DNA of 64,000 nt. It comes from Acinetobacter seifertii (GTDB lineage: Bacteria > Pseudomonadota > Gammaproteobacteria > Pseudomonadales > Moraxellaceae). Position numbers and translations under genes: made by a program. This document shows, in pieces, positions 8,661-18,069 of the stretch. How positions within the stretch are numbered: position 1 is the first letter of the stretch; each line of letters begins with the position of its first letter. Location of the stretch: NCBI RefSeq assembly GCF_000368065.1, contig NZ_KB851203.1:1-64000 (forward strand), read 5' to 3'. The notes below the pieces were generated by a model. That model had not been told where the DNA came from, searched no databases, and saw only the letters and a program-made list of their open reading frames with translations.

Positions 8661-9950
8661 ATGTCACTGCTACGCCGTTGGTTTGACCCTATCCGATCGA
8701 GCTGGTTTTACCAAAAACCTTCTCGTCAAGCGGTGTTACCCACGGAAAATGGTTTAAGTATTTATTTACGACTTGATGATGTGTATAGCTATCTGGCTGT
8801 TCAGCAATTGTCTCAGCTAGATGAAATTTTAAGTGATGAGCTTAAACCTTTAAAAATTATTATTTCTCATACAGCTTCTGAACCTCCAAACAGCATGACG
8901 CATGAGGAGTGGCAGAATTATTGTTTAAATGATGCCAAGATTTTAGCAAATCAGCATCGTTTTGCTTTTGATGAGTTCCCAGAAATCCCAAGCCAAGAAG
9001 CTTTAAAACAAGCCACTGTCATACTAAAAAGAACTCCATTACAAGGTCGGAACTTCTTCCATTTACTTGAAGATATCTTTCACATGCTTTGGCAACAGCA
9101 ATATGGAAAGTTACGTACTTTACATGCCATGGCGGTGAAGCATCAGATGCCACAGCATTTCCCAGAACGTATTTTTACAGATGAGCCTGTACAGGCAGCG
9201 TACTTTGAATTTGGTGGACGTAAATATCACGCAGTGGATGATTTATTACGTCTAACCCGTCGTTTAAAACAACAAAAGTTACTGACAGGTATTCCGATTT
9301 TTTTAATTAATCATATCGAATGGCGTGAACATTTGATTAATGATGCTGAAGCACTCAATGAAATTCAGGCTCTTCACCCTGAGCTTGATGTATTTATTGC
9401 TTTAGAAGATCCAATGAGCTGGTTACTTCTCGCATATATTAAAGAAGAACTCGCAGACTATTATGATATTCAGTTAAAAGTCTATCCGCTTAGTTACCAA
9501 GGCAGAGACTGGTTTGACTGGAGCTTGGCAACCCGTGTTTCTAAACGTACTGAGGTGGCTTTTACACCTTTTTGTCGTCCTACAGAAGAAAGTACGCTTG
9601 AGATGGCAAAGCTTTTTTATAGTGTGCCGGAAAGTCAGCAACTCGATGCAATTTTTACTATTTTGCAGGCAGTTTGGACGAAAGGAAAAGACCTATCTTT
9701 CCAGAGGCATTTTCAAGAGTTACAACAGCAACTCGGTATTGAGCACTTAACCGAACAGGATGTCCCTTCTCTCTTGGAACAAAATGATGCACTTTGCAAA
9801 GACAAGCATCAGCCTGATCTGCCGGTTTTAGAACTACGTATTGATGGTCACAGCTATGTGTTTAATAGCTTGTACCGAGTTTGGATGATTGAAAGTATTT
9901 TTAGTAATGTTTTAGAAGAAAAATACAAGACGGCCTCAACTTCTAATTGA
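8661..9950 (+). CDS. Tandem DsbA/HCCA-isomerase-like (kappa-GST fold) protein
   Basis: 429 aa from ATG 8661 (MSLLRRWFDP), preceded by AGAGGCACTACTC; an in-frame upstream start at 8622 has no support. Two halves look homologous. SIYLRLDDVYSYLA (33-46) resembles VFIALEDPMSWLLL (244-257), and each half ends in a similar segment: FEFGGRKYHAVDDLLRL (182-198) versus ELRIDGHSYVFNSLYRV (391-407). The D-x-x-S-Y/W-L-A pattern is typical of 2-hydroxychromene-2-carboxylate isomerase/DsbA-like proteins. No CXXC redox motif is seen, so a disulfide oxidase role is unlikely. The substrate is unknown. It is followed after 78 bp by a TauE-like permease gene in the same direction. Confidence 0.6.
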   Translation: MSLLRRWFDPIRSSWFYQKPSRQAVLPTENGLSIYLRLDDVYSYLAVQQLSQLDEILSDELKPLKIIISHTASEPPNSMTHEEWQNYCLNDAKILANQHRFAFDEFPEIPSQEALKQATVILKRTPLQGRNFFHLLEDIFHMLWQQQYGKLRTLHAMAVKHQMPQHFPERIFTDEPVQAAYFEFGGRKYHAVDDLLRLTRRLKQQKLLTGIPIFLINHIEWREHLINDAEALNEIQALHPELDVFIALEDPMSWLLLAYIKEELADYYDIQLKVYPLSYQGRDWFDWSLATRVSKRTEVAFTPFCRPTEESTLEMAKLFYSVPESQQLDAIFTILQAVWTKGKDLSFQRHFQELQQQLGIEHLTEQDVPSLLEQNDALCKDKHQPDLPVLELRIDGHSYVFNSLYRVWMIESIFSNVLEEKYKTASTSN

Positions 9951-9954
9951 GGCC
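9932..9954 (+). other. Hairpin overlapping the stop codon
   Basis: GGCCTCAA (9932-9939) pairs perfectly with TTGAGGCC (9947-9954). The stop codon TGA (9948-9950) lies in the right arm. No T-run follows, so it is more likely an mRNA-stabilising or weak attenuating hairpin between the two genes than a full terminator. Confidence 0.45.
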
Positions 9955-10028
9955 TACTCCTAAAAACAAGAATAGGGCAAAACCTGTTTTTTCCGTAGCA
10001 TAACCATGTAGGGAATCGGAGATAAACA

Positions 10029-10760
10029 GTGACTTTTTTAGCAATTATTATGATGGTGTTTGCCTTTGCTGGCATGATCAAAGGCATGATTGGCCTAGGT
10101 TTGCCCGCAGTATCAATGGGTTTACTCACCATCGCAATGAGCCCTTTTCAGGCTGCATCTCTTTTGATTGTTCCTTCAATGGTCACCAATGTTTGGCAGC
10201 TTTTTGCTGAGGGGCATGTTTGGGCTTTTATTCGCCGTTTCTGGACCTTACTCGTAGGCATTGTGGTTGGTTCAATATGGAGCTTTCTACCCACTTTAAG
10301 TCAAAGTCATGGGCACAGTAGTGAGATTTTATTAGGCTGTATGTTGGCTTTATATGGGCTTTATGGACTGAGTGTCAAAAAGCTTCCACACTTAGGGAAA
10401 CATGAGCGCTGGTTATCGCCGATTATTGGATATATTGGTGGGGCAGTCACCGTAGCCACAGGCGTTATTATCATTCCTGTGGTGCCATATTTGCAGTCTT
10501 TACATTTAAAACGTGACGAGCTGGTTCAGGCTTTGGGATTAACGTTTACGGTTTCTACCATTTGTCTTGCAGTCTTTTTACACCATAACCCGATGTCTGG
10601 AGTAACACTGGACTATCGTTTTTCTTTTGCTGCATTGTTGGCTGCACTCATTGGAATGTGGATCGGTAAAAAAATCCGTTATCGACTCAATGAGCAGTTA
10701 TTTCGCCGTATCTTTTTTATAGGTTTGGTGTCATTAGGTCTTTATATGATTTTGCACTAA
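10029..10760 (+). CDS. TauE/SafE-family membrane permease
   Basis: 243 aa with about eight hydrophobic segments. It begins at a GTG preceded by a GGAGATAAACA ribosome binding site. The opening repeat GMIKGMIGLGLPAVSMGLL is the N-terminal TauE/SafE motif, and the second half carries GYIGGAVTVATG(V)IIIPVVPYL, the matching repeat-2 motif. The family exports sulfite or organosulfonates in some bacteria, but many members have unknown substrates, and nothing nearby points to sulfur metabolism. Inner membrane. Confidence 0.82.
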   Translation: MTFLAIIMMVFAFAGMIKGMIGLGLPAVSMGLLTIAMSPFQAASLLIVPSMVTNVWQLFAEGHVWAFIRRFWTLLVGIVVGSIWSFLPTLSQSHGHSSEILLGCMLALYGLYGLSVKKLPHLGKHERWLSPIIGYIGGAVTVATGVIIIPVVPYLQSLHLKRDELVQALGLTFTVSTICLAVFLHHNPMSGVTLDYRFSFAALLAALIGMWIGKKIRYRLNEQLFRRIFFIGLVSLGLYMILH

Positions 10761-10769
10761 ACCAAATTT

Positions 10770-11660
10770 CTAAGGGCGATGCTCTAATAGAAAATCTGCA
10801 AATTGCTTATAACTGCTAGGCAGCTGGTTGAAATTTTGTGTTGCCAAAAGTAGTTTTCGGTTTGCCCATGCGCCGAGTAATTGGATCGAATGGAAATTGT
10901 AGTCCGATTGCAAGCGCTGTGCCGCACGGGCAGGCATAATTGCAATACCAACGCCTTTGGCAACGACTTCAGCAATTGCGCTAAAGTTAGGCAAGCGCAA
11001 ACGATACTGTATATTAAAGCTTAATAATTTAGCTTGAGTTTCAATGGACTGTTGCAAAGAGTGGTGGGCTTTAAGGCCAATAAAACCATAGCTTAAAGCC
11101 TCTACCAAATTCAACTGTTGATATTGTGCTAACTCATGTGTAGCAGGACAAATCAAAACTAGAGGATCACTCGCAAATTCTTTAGTTTGCAAATGTCGGG
11201 TATCAAAAAAACTTGAGACCAAGCCAAGGCTCGCAATTCCTTGGGTTAATGCATCTACAATTTCTGAACTTTCTGCTTCGTGCAAATCGATATTCATTTC
11301 GGGATGAAGCACTAAATATTGCGGTAATAACGGAGGCAAATATTCGCTTTGAGCAGAAGAGTTACACCAAAGCGTTAAGGCTTGTATTGTAGAAGACTTA
11401 AAGCGCTGCATTTCTTGTTCGAGTTGATCTTTTTGTGCTAAAAGCTGACGAGCATGTTCTACAAAAGCATGTCCTGCTGTGGTGAGTTCTACACCTGTGG
11501 TTTGGCGAATAAATAAAGGTGTTTCAAAATACTGTTCGAGTTTTTTTATACGCTCACTCGCTGCTTGAAGAGAAATAGCAGAGCGGTCCGCACCTTTAGT
11601 TAGGCTACCAGTCGAGACAATATGAAGGACCAGCTGTAAATCAAAAAAATCAAAACGCAT
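10770..11660 (-). CDS. LysR-family transcriptional regulator
   Basis: 296 aa. The N-terminal winged helix-turn-helix (residues about 5-65) has the LysR pattern VLHIVSTGSLTKGADR..ISLQAASERIKKLEQYFETPLF, then a linker helix and a two-lobed periplasmic-binding-protein-like effector domain. The start is well placed (MRFDFFDLQLVLHIV). It converges with the TauE-like permease gene, leaving 9 bp between the stop codons. Targets are unknown. No divergent partner gene exists, so it may act on an unlinked gene. Confidence 0.88.
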   Translation of the reverse strand: MRFDFFDLQLVLHIVSTGSLTKGADRSAISLQAASERIKKLEQYFETPLFIRQTTGVELTTAGHAFVEHARQLLAQKDQLEQEMQRFKSSTIQALTLWCNSSAQSEYLPPLLPQYLVLHPEMNIDLHEAESSEIVDALTQGIASLGLVSSFFDTRHLQTKEFASDPLVLICPATHELAQYQQLNLVEALSYGFIGLKAHHSLQQSIETQAKLLSFNIQYRLRLPNFSAIAEVVAKGVGIAIMPARAAQRLQSDYNFHSIQLLGAWANRKLLLATQNFNQLPSSYKQFADFLLEHRP

Positions 11661-11709
11661 GATAGGAACGCATTGAAACGCAAAAATTCATCATACTAAA
11701 TCGGAATGA

Positions 11710-11735
11710 AAAAAGGCAGCTTACGCTGCCTTTTT
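11710..11735 (-). terminator. Intrinsic terminator of the pyrimidine permease gene
   Basis: GGCAGC (11715-11720) pairs with GCTGCC (11725-11730) around TTAC. A T-run on the minus strand (A5 at 11710-11714 on plus) follows the stem. A T5 run on the plus side makes it potentially bidirectional. Confidence 0.8.
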
Positions 11736-11739
11736 GAAT

Positions 11740-13035
11740 TTAAGTTTTATCTTTTAAACTGAACAACCAATTGAGAATAATGGCCGCAAATGTTGCTGTA
11801 CCAATACCCCCTAAATTGAAATTACCGAACAATAATTCAAAGTTACCAGCACCTAAAATAATCGTCACAGAAGCAACAATCAGGTTTTTATTGTTAGAAA
11901 AATCAACTTTGTTCTCGATCCAGATTTTTGCACCGGCAATGGTAATTAGACCAAATACGACAATAGATGCACCTGTTAAAACTGCGCTTGGAATGGTACT
12001 AATTACCGCGCCAAATTTTGGAGATAGACCTAAGAAAATTGCAAAGACGCCTGCAATCACAAATACAATAGTTGAGTACACACGAGTGACTGCCATCACA
12101 CCAATGTTTTCACCGTAAGTGGTCATCCCCGGCGCGCCGACACTACCAGAAAGCGTTGTTGCCAAACCATCTGCAACAAATGCTTTGCCTAATTGTGGCG
12201 TTAGGTTTTCACCAGTCATTGCACCTACAGCTTTAATATGGCCTAAGTTCTCTGCTACTAAAATAAGTGCAACTGGCGCAATAATTAGCATAGCTTTAGT
12301 ATCAAAAGTAGGATGTGAAAAGCTTGGAATACCGAACCATGCAGCCTGTGAGATCTGGCTAAAATCGATTGGTTTACCTAGACCTAAACCATTGGTCGTG
12401 ACGGCATAAATTGCATAAGCTAAGATTAAACCAACCAACAGAAGTAGACGTTGTAATAAACCACGGGTAAAGACTGCAATACTGCCCATACAAAGCACAG
12501 TAATTAATGCCATCCACATTTCAAATGGTTGACCAGCAACGCCTTTAATGGTAACAGGTGCAAGGTTTAGACCAATAATCATCACAATTGCGCCAGTCAC
12601 GACAGGCGGCATGAGTTTTTCAATCCAGCGCGTACCCGTAAGCATGACAATAAAACCGATGAGTGCGTAAAAGATACCGCACGCTACGATTCCACCTAAA
12701 GCCATAGACAGATTTGGATTGGCACCCGAACCTGTAATGTGCCCAGTCGCTGCTGCAACCACACCAATAAAGGCAAAACTTGATCCTAAGTAACTTGGAA
12801 CACGACCACCTGTAATTAAGAAAAACAGGATGGTACAGATACCGGACATTAAAATAGCAAGGTTAGGATTAAAACCCATGAGTAGCGGCGCTAAAACAGT
12901 GGCTCCAAACATGGCAAATGCATGTTGGATACCTAAAACGGCACTTTGAACTGGTGGGAGATATTCATTGGTAGAGACCGGTCGATGGTCAACATCACCT
13001 TGGTAAGGCTGCCATTTTGGAAACCAGTTGGACAT
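11740..13035 (-). CDS. RutG-like uracil/pyrimidine permease (NCS2 family)
   Basis: 431 aa polytopic NCS2 (uracil-xanthine) permease. The protein follows E. coli RutG closely by eye: GIQHAFAMFGATVLAPLLMG, ITGGRVPSYLGSSFAFIGVV, MPPVVTGAIVMIIGLNLAPV, and the substrate motif region VALILVAENLGHIKAVGAMTG with its key Glu (ENLGH). It probably imports uracil or thymine by proton symport. No rut catabolic genes are adjacent, so a general salvage role is as likely as pyrimidine degradation. It is monocistronic, with a terminator at 11710 and a 297-bp AT-rich upstream region without recognised elements. Confidence 0.85.
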   Translation of the reverse strand: MSNWFPKWQPYQGDVDHRPVSTNEYLPPVQSAVLGIQHAFAMFGATVLAPLLMGFNPNLAILMSGICTILFFLITGGRVPSYLGSSFAFIGVVAAATGHITGSGANPNLSMALGGIVACGIFYALIGFIVMLTGTRWIEKLMPPVVTGAIVMIIGLNLAPVTIKGVAGQPFEMWMALITVLCMGSIAVFTRGLLQRLLLLVGLILAYAIYAVTTNGLGLGKPIDFSQISQAAWFGIPSFSHPTFDTKAMLIIAPVALILVAENLGHIKAVGAMTGENLTPQLGKAFVADGLATTLSGSVGAPGMTTYGENIGVMAVTRVYSTIVFVIAGVFAIFLGLSPKFGAVISTIPSAVLTGASIVVFGLITIAGAKIWIENKVDFSNNKNLIVASVTIILGAGNFELLFGNFNLGGIGTATFAAIILNWLFSLKDKT

Positions 13036-13281
13036 AAAATAAGCTCATTATTCTTTAATTGGTGCAATCATACCCTTTCTTGGGAAGGCATTTAATCTCT
13101 AGAGAGAAGTATATGGGAGAAAAGTAATTATTTTTTAACGATTGGTATAATCTTAATAATTCTAAATATGCGGAATTAGTTATTTTTTTATAATAAAGCT
13201 TAATTTTATGATTTTAAAAAAATTTTTAAAAAAATAAAAAATCGGGGAAAATTTATGAAAAATGGGGAACTTTGCAAGTAA

Positions 13282-13310
13282 AAAGCAGCACATCTGTGAT
13301 GTGCTGCTTT
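13282..13310 (-). terminator. ppc intrinsic terminator
   Basis: AAAGCAGCACATC (13282-13294) pairs perfectly with GATGTGCTGCTTT (13298-13310) around a TGT loop. A TTTTTAC tail follows on the minus strand. It ends the ppc transcript. Confidence 0.8.
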
Positions 13311-13332
13311 GTCAAACGATTGGTAAAAAAGC

Positions 13333-16017
13333 TTAACCCGTATTGCGTAAACCAGCAGCAATACCCGCAATACTGACCATCAGTGCATGGTCAACGGGGG
13401 TATTCTCTGCCTGACGCTCCGCTAGGTAATCGCGGCGGCGTTTCATGAGTTCAGCCTGTAAAAGATGCAAAGGAAGTAAGTATGGTTTGCGAACCTGCAT
13501 AGATTGATCAAGAACATCATTATTGCTAAGAAGTTTTGACTCATCTTTTAAGGTTAATAAAGTTTGTACAGCATCTTTTAGGCGCTGACGTAACTGGTTG
13601 CCGAGTACTTTTAAATCTTCATCTTCGGTTAAATGAGATTCGTAGTAGAGTGCAATGTTGGCATCGGCTTTAGACAATACCATTTCCAACATATCAATGA
13701 GCGTTTGGAAATAAGGCCATTGCTGAAGCATTTCATCAAGTGTTGCTTTTTGTTGGTCGGCAATCACTTCATTAATGGCAGCACCTGTACCTAACCATGC
13801 AGGTAACATCAAACGGATTTGAGTCCATGCAAATACCCATGGGATGGCTCGTAAAGACTCGATGCCGCCACTCACTTTACGTTTTGCTGGACGCGAGCCT
13901 AGAGGCAACATTTGTAATTCAAGCTCAGGCGTGACAGTACGTAAATACTTCACAAAATGTGGATTTTCACGAACTGTTTGACGATAAACCTTCACAGAAT
14001 GATCTGTCATACGGTTCATGAGTTCACGCCATTCTGCTTTAGGCTCTGGTGGTGGCAACAGTGTCGCTTCAAGTGTTGCTGCGGTATAGATTTCAAGGTT
14101 TTGCATTGCAATACCTTCTAGACCGAATTTGAAGCGGATCATTTCACCTTGTTCTGTCACACGAATTGCGCCAGAGATTGAACCTGGTGGTTGTGAGAAT
14201 AGTGCCTGTTGGGTTGGGGCACCACCACGGCTAATTGAGCCGCCACGACCATGGAATAGGGTCAACTGTACGCCGTGTGTACGAGCAATAGCAGTCAGTT
14301 CTTCTTGAGCACGATATTGCGCCCAGTTGGCAGACATAAAGCCAGCATCTTTTGCTGAGTCGGAGTAACCGATCATCACTTCGTGTTTACCCTGAATGTG
14401 CTGCTTATACCAATGCATATTGAACAGCGTATTCATGGTTGTTGCAGCGCCATCTAAATCTTTTAAAGTTTCAAACAGAGGCACCACACGTAAAGGGTGC
14501 TGAATACCTGCTTCTTTTTGCAGTAACAATACAGCTAAAACATCGCTTGGATATTCAGCCATCGAAATAATATAAGCGCCTAACGACTCAGGCGGTTGGT
14601 CAGCCAAAGTACGCATAGTTGCAAATACTTCTTGAACATCTGGGTGGCCAATCAAACTACCTTCTGGCTCATTAATATATTTCGGTAGAAGTGGACGTTT
14701 GCTTTGTAGTTCCTGAATGAGGAAGTTTTGGCGTGCTTGCTCAGTCCATGACTCAAAATTACCTAAACCTAAATATTCGGTAATGGCTGAAATGGCTTGG
14801 CGATGACGACCTGATTCTTGGCGAATATCAAGTTTAAGTAATTCAATACCAAAACAGTTCACACGGTAGATAAAGTCAAGAAGTTGACCATTTGCAATTT
14901 CTGGAAGGTTACTGTCAATTAAAGAGCGATAGCACAGCAATAATGGTTGTAATAGCTCATCTTTGCTTTTAATTACATTGCTGTCATCTGCTTCTAAACC
15001 TTGTAGACGCTGCGCTAACCAGTGACGAGTTGCTTTTAAGCGTTCACGTGTAGCACGTAAATACTCACGATAAGGTTCTGCATGTTGGCTACCAATCGCT
15101 TGAATCATTTCTTCGGAACAGGTCTGAATTGAAAGTTCCCAACGTAAATTTTCAATATCTCTCAGGTAAAGGTCAGCAGCTTGCCAGCGTGATAACCACA
15201 GCACTTCTTGAGTGATTTGATGAGTAACGTTCGGGTTACCATCACGGTCTCCACCCATCCAAGAAGCAAAGCGCACTGGCGCAATATTGAGTGGTAAGTT
15301 TTGTTGGCAATTGTCTTGAACTAATTCATTTAATTCACGAATGAATTTAGGTACAGCATTCCAAAGTGTTTGCTCAATGGTTGCAAAGCCCCATTTTGCC
15401 TCATCGACAGGAGTCGGGCGGTGCTGACGAATTTCATCTGTCTGCCAAGCCGAACTAATTTGCTGTTTTAAGTTCGCAAGTGCGTTTTGACGTTCACGTG
15501 GAGTAAGCTTTTGCTGATCTAGCTGTGAAAGACAAGCGTTGATATCGTCATATTTTTGAATGAGGGTACGACGGCTGACTTCGGTTGGGTGCGCCGTAAG
15601 TACCAGTTCAATATTTAAATCACAAATTTGCTGAAATAGTTTTTCTGTCGAAATACTTTTATCTTTAAATTTTTGAAATAAGTGAACAAGTGGATTTGGA
15701 GAATTAGCCTCCGAATCAAATTCTGCCTGTCTGCGGCTACGCACGACATGGTATTGCTCGGCAATATTGGCAAAATTGAGGAAGTGAGAAAAAGCGCGGG
15801 TGAGAGGTAATAGCTCTTCATCGGGCAGTTCTAAAAATAATTGTTCTAATTGCTTTTCGGCTTCAGCTTGACCATCACGTGCACCTTTGGCAAGCGCACG
15901 GATTTGCTCGATCTGATTAAACAGTTCCTGTCCTGCATGTTGTTTTAGGGTTTCACCTAACAAATTGCCAAGTAAGCGGACATCCTCACGCAGTGGCGCA
16001 TCGATTTGCTGAACCAT
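13333..16017 (-). CDS. ppc: Phosphoenolpyruvate carboxylase
   Basis: 894 aa. It carboxylates PEP to oxaloacetate to refill the TCA cycle. Signatures are visible: LVLTAHPTEVSRRT (catalytic His), GYSDSAKDAGF (catalytic Lys), the Gly-rich LFHGRGGSISRGGAPT loop, and a C-terminus ending GLRNTG, the typical RNTG/QNTG tail that binds the aspartate effector region. The start ATG follows a GGAG site (CAGGAGAAAAATAGC). It is a single gene; the upstream region lies against the TetR gene, which reads the same way. Confidence 0.97.
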   Translation of the reverse strand: MVQQIDAPLREDVRLLGNLLGETLKQHAGQELFNQIEQIRALAKGARDGQAEAEKQLEQLFLELPDEELLPLTRAFSHFLNFANIAEQYHVVRSRRQAEFDSEANSPNPLVHLFQKFKDKSISTEKLFQQICDLNIELVLTAHPTEVSRRTLIQKYDDINACLSQLDQQKLTPRERQNALANLKQQISSAWQTDEIRQHRPTPVDEAKWGFATIEQTLWNAVPKFIRELNELVQDNCQQNLPLNIAPVRFASWMGGDRDGNPNVTHQITQEVLWLSRWQAADLYLRDIENLRWELSIQTCSEEMIQAIGSQHAEPYREYLRATRERLKATRHWLAQRLQGLEADDSNVIKSKDELLQPLLLCYRSLIDSNLPEIANGQLLDFIYRVNCFGIELLKLDIRQESGRHRQAISAITEYLGLGNFESWTEQARQNFLIQELQSKRPLLPKYINEPEGSLIGHPDVQEVFATMRTLADQPPESLGAYIISMAEYPSDVLAVLLLQKEAGIQHPLRVVPLFETLKDLDGAATTMNTLFNMHWYKQHIQGKHEVMIGYSDSAKDAGFMSANWAQYRAQEELTAIARTHGVQLTLFHGRGGSISRGGAPTQQALFSQPPGSISGAIRVTEQGEMIRFKFGLEGIAMQNLEIYTAATLEATLLPPPEPKAEWRELMNRMTDHSVKVYRQTVRENPHFVKYLRTVTPELELQMLPLGSRPAKRKVSGGIESLRAIPWVFAWTQIRLMLPAWLGTGAAINEVIADQQKATLDEMLQQWPYFQTLIDMLEMVLSKADANIALYYESHLTEDEDLKVLGNQLRQRLKDAVQTLLTLKDESKLLSNNDVLDQSMQVRKPYLLPLHLLQAELMKRRRDYLAERQAENTPVDHALMVSIAGIAAGLRNTG

Positions 16018-16188
16018 GCTATTTTTCTCCTGTTCTTATTCTTATCGAATATAGCGCGATTAACAAACATTCCAAGCTTTGAGCGTAAGAAAATGTGAAT
16101 TTTTGCTTAAAAAATAACATTTAATTCGCTTATAGCGACTTAAAAGATGACATGCACTCAGTGCAACTTTTGGCAATCGGACTTTGGT

Positions 16189-16812
16189 TTAATTCCGATA
16201 TTTAAGCAGGAATAAATGAATTGCATCTTGAATAATCTGGTCTAACTCTTGCGCATTTGGTACAGCAATAATCCTAAGTAGAACTTTATGGTGACGTACA
16301 CCAAGCAACAACGTTAAAAGAAGCTCTGTTTGATAAACGGGATTATCGGCCTGAATAAAACCTAGCTCAGCTGCTTTTTGGAAGAACGCGGCTAACAGAT
16401 TTTGAAGTCGGGTATGGGATGCCGTGAAAAATTGTTCAGCTAAAGGGCTCTGTTCTGCTGCGAGTTCAAATAACACATGTTCAAGCTTTAATGCTTCAGG
16501 TGAATAAATAATCTGCAAGGCACGCGAACACACCATATATAGTGTTTGATAAAAATCTGCCGATGCATCTAATTCAAATGGTTTAGTGCCTAGAGTCTCT
16601 TCGCAAGTTTCTGTAATCGCGCAGATAAACAGGTTTGCTTTGTCTTGAAAGTGGTTATAAACCGTGAGTTTAGTAACTCCGGCTTCCTGTGCAATCTGGT
16701 TCATGCTGGTACCGTGATAACCAGATTTTAAAAAAATAGCTTTAGCGGCTTGTAAGATACGAGCACGCTTTTCCAGATCTTTAGGACGACCACTTTGATT
16801 AACTGTTTGCAC
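16189..16812 (-). CDS. TetR-family repressor, probable regulator of the divergent RND pump
   Basis: 207 aa. The N-terminal TetR HTH covers about residues 12-60 (ARILQAAKAIFLKSGYHGTSMNQIAQEAGVTKLTVYNHFQDKANLF). The C-terminal helical ligand domain carries a TetR_C AcrR-like pattern. The gene is divergent from an RND adaptor/pump operon, and the 150-bp gap holds a near-perfect 35-bp palindrome (16861-16895). By analogy with AcrR/MexR-type loci it probably represses the pump and itself; that is inference. Confidence 0.85.
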   Translation of the reverse strand: MQTVNQSGRPKDLEKRARILQAAKAIFLKSGYHGTSMNQIAQEAGVTKLTVYNHFQDKANLFICAITETCEETLGTKPFELDASADFYQTLYMVCSRALQIIYSPEALKLEHVLFELAAEQSPLAEQFFTASHTRLQNLLAAFFQKAAELGFIQADNPVYQTELLLTLLLGVRHHKVLLRIIAVPNAQELDQIIQDAIHLFLLKYRN

Positions 16813-16860
16813 AAAACCCTCTAATAAAAGTTTAAAAAAATAGATATTTATAAGTTTTTC

Positions 16861-16895
16861 TTTAATTAATGTACCCCATGGGTATATTAATTAAA
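16861..16895. promoter_or_regulatory. Palindromic operator candidate between tetR and RND operon
   Basis: An odd-centred inverted repeat around A16878: left arm TTTAATTAATGTACCC, right arm GGGTATATTAATTAAA. All arm positions pair except 71/85. The core TACCC...GGGTA with AT-rich wings is a typical TetR-type site. It lies about 50 bp from the regulator start and 68 bp from the pump start. Confidence 0.7.
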
Positions 16896-16962
16896 AAACA
16901 AACAAACTATGATGCAAGCATATTGTGCCTTAAAAAATCAGTTTGAATAAGAGCGATAAGAT

Positions 16963-18069
16963 ATGAATCTGTTAAAACCTCTCATCATGAGTATGGTGAT
17001 TGTTTGCACGGTCACATTAATGGGGTGTAGTAAAGAGGCTCCCAAAACAGAAGAAATACCCTATGTGATGGTGACGCAGCCTTCGACCACACTAAACGAA
17101 TTAAAAAGCTATGCAGGAGATGTACAGGCTCGACAACAAACTGCCTTGGCATTTCGGGTGGGTGGGCAAGTTACGGCTCGCTATGTCGATGTCGGCGACC
17201 GAGTTAAAGTTGGACAAGTATTAGCAAAGCTCGATGTAGCAGATGCTCAGCTACAATTAAATGCTGCCAAAGCTCAATTACAAAATGCACAGGCAGCAGC
17301 GAAAACAGCATCAGATGAACTTAAACGTTTTCAACAATTATTACCTGTCAATGCAGTAAGCCGTTCACAATTTGATACGGTCAAAAATCAGTACGACGCG
17401 GCTCAAGCAGCGTTACAACAAGCCCGCTCTAACTATGAAGTTTCTGCAAACCAAACTGGTTATAACCAACTCATTTCTAATAAAAACGGGGTGATTACAG
17501 CGCGTAATATTGAAATTGGACAAGTCGTTTCAGCAGGTCAAGCAGCTTATCAATTGGCGATTGATGGTGAGCGTGAAGTGGTCATTGGTGTACCTGAACA
17601 AGCAGTTGCCGAGATTAAAGTTGGTCAAGCGGCTTGGATTACTTTGTGGTCTAAACCGAATGAAAAATTTGCCGGATATGTACGTGAAGTTTCTCCTGCG
17701 GCTGATCAGTCTCGTACCTTTACTGTGAAAGTTGCACTCAAAGAAGGCCAATCTGCTATTCAGCTTGGACAAAGTGCACGTGTATTTTTTAGCTCGACTC
17801 AAACTAATGTCATGAGTGTTCCTCTTTCGAGTGTTTCAGCTACAGATAATCAAGCTTATGTATGGGTAGTCAATGCCAACCAAACTTTACGTAAAGTACC
17901 TGTAACCGTTGGGGCATATGGCAGAGATAGTGTGCCAGTATTATCGGGTTTAACACCAAATGATTGGGTTGTGATTGGTGGGGTTCATTTGCTACGCGAT
18001 AAGCAGAAGATTCATCCGATTGACCGTGAAAACCGTGCGGTGAAAATTCAGGGGGCAACGAAGCCATGA
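16963..18069 (+). CDS. RND efflux periplasmic adaptor (membrane fusion) lipoprotein
   Basis: 368 aa. A lipoprotein signal has lipobox LMGC (cleavage before C22), so the protein is anchored in the inner membrane facing the periplasm. An N-terminal beta-barrel/lipoyl half (VGGQVTARYVDVGDRVKVGQVLAKLD) leads to a coiled-coil hairpin (about residues 85-155, rich in Ala/Gln/Leu heptads), then the second lipoyl half and the beta-barrel. It bridges the RND pump to an outer-membrane channel. It shares a 4-bp overlap with the pump gene. No TolC-like gene is adjacent, so an unlinked channel must be used. Confidence 0.9.
   Translation: MNLLKPLIMSMVIVCTVTLMGCSKEAPKTEEIPYVMVTQPSTTLNELKSYAGDVQARQQTALAFRVGGQVTARYVDVGDRVKVGQVLAKLDVADAQLQLNAAKAQLQNAQAAAKTASDELKRFQQLLPVNAVSRSQFDTVKNQYDAAQAALQQARSNYEVSANQTGYNQLISNKNGVITARNIEIGQVVSAGQAAYQLAIDGEREVVIGVPEQAVAEIKVGQAAWITLWSKPNEKFAGYVREVSPAADQSRTFTVKVALKEGQSAIQLGQSARVFFSSTQTNVMSVPLSSVSATDNQAYVWVVNANQTLRKVPVTVGAYGRDSVPVLSGLTPNDWVVIGGVHLLRDKQKIHPIDRENRAVKIQGATKP

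Noticed and set aside
16861-16895. Palindrome as a Zur box
   Set aside because: It lacks the TGTTATA-N-TATAACA core and carries a TACCC/GGGTA core; TetR operator fits better.
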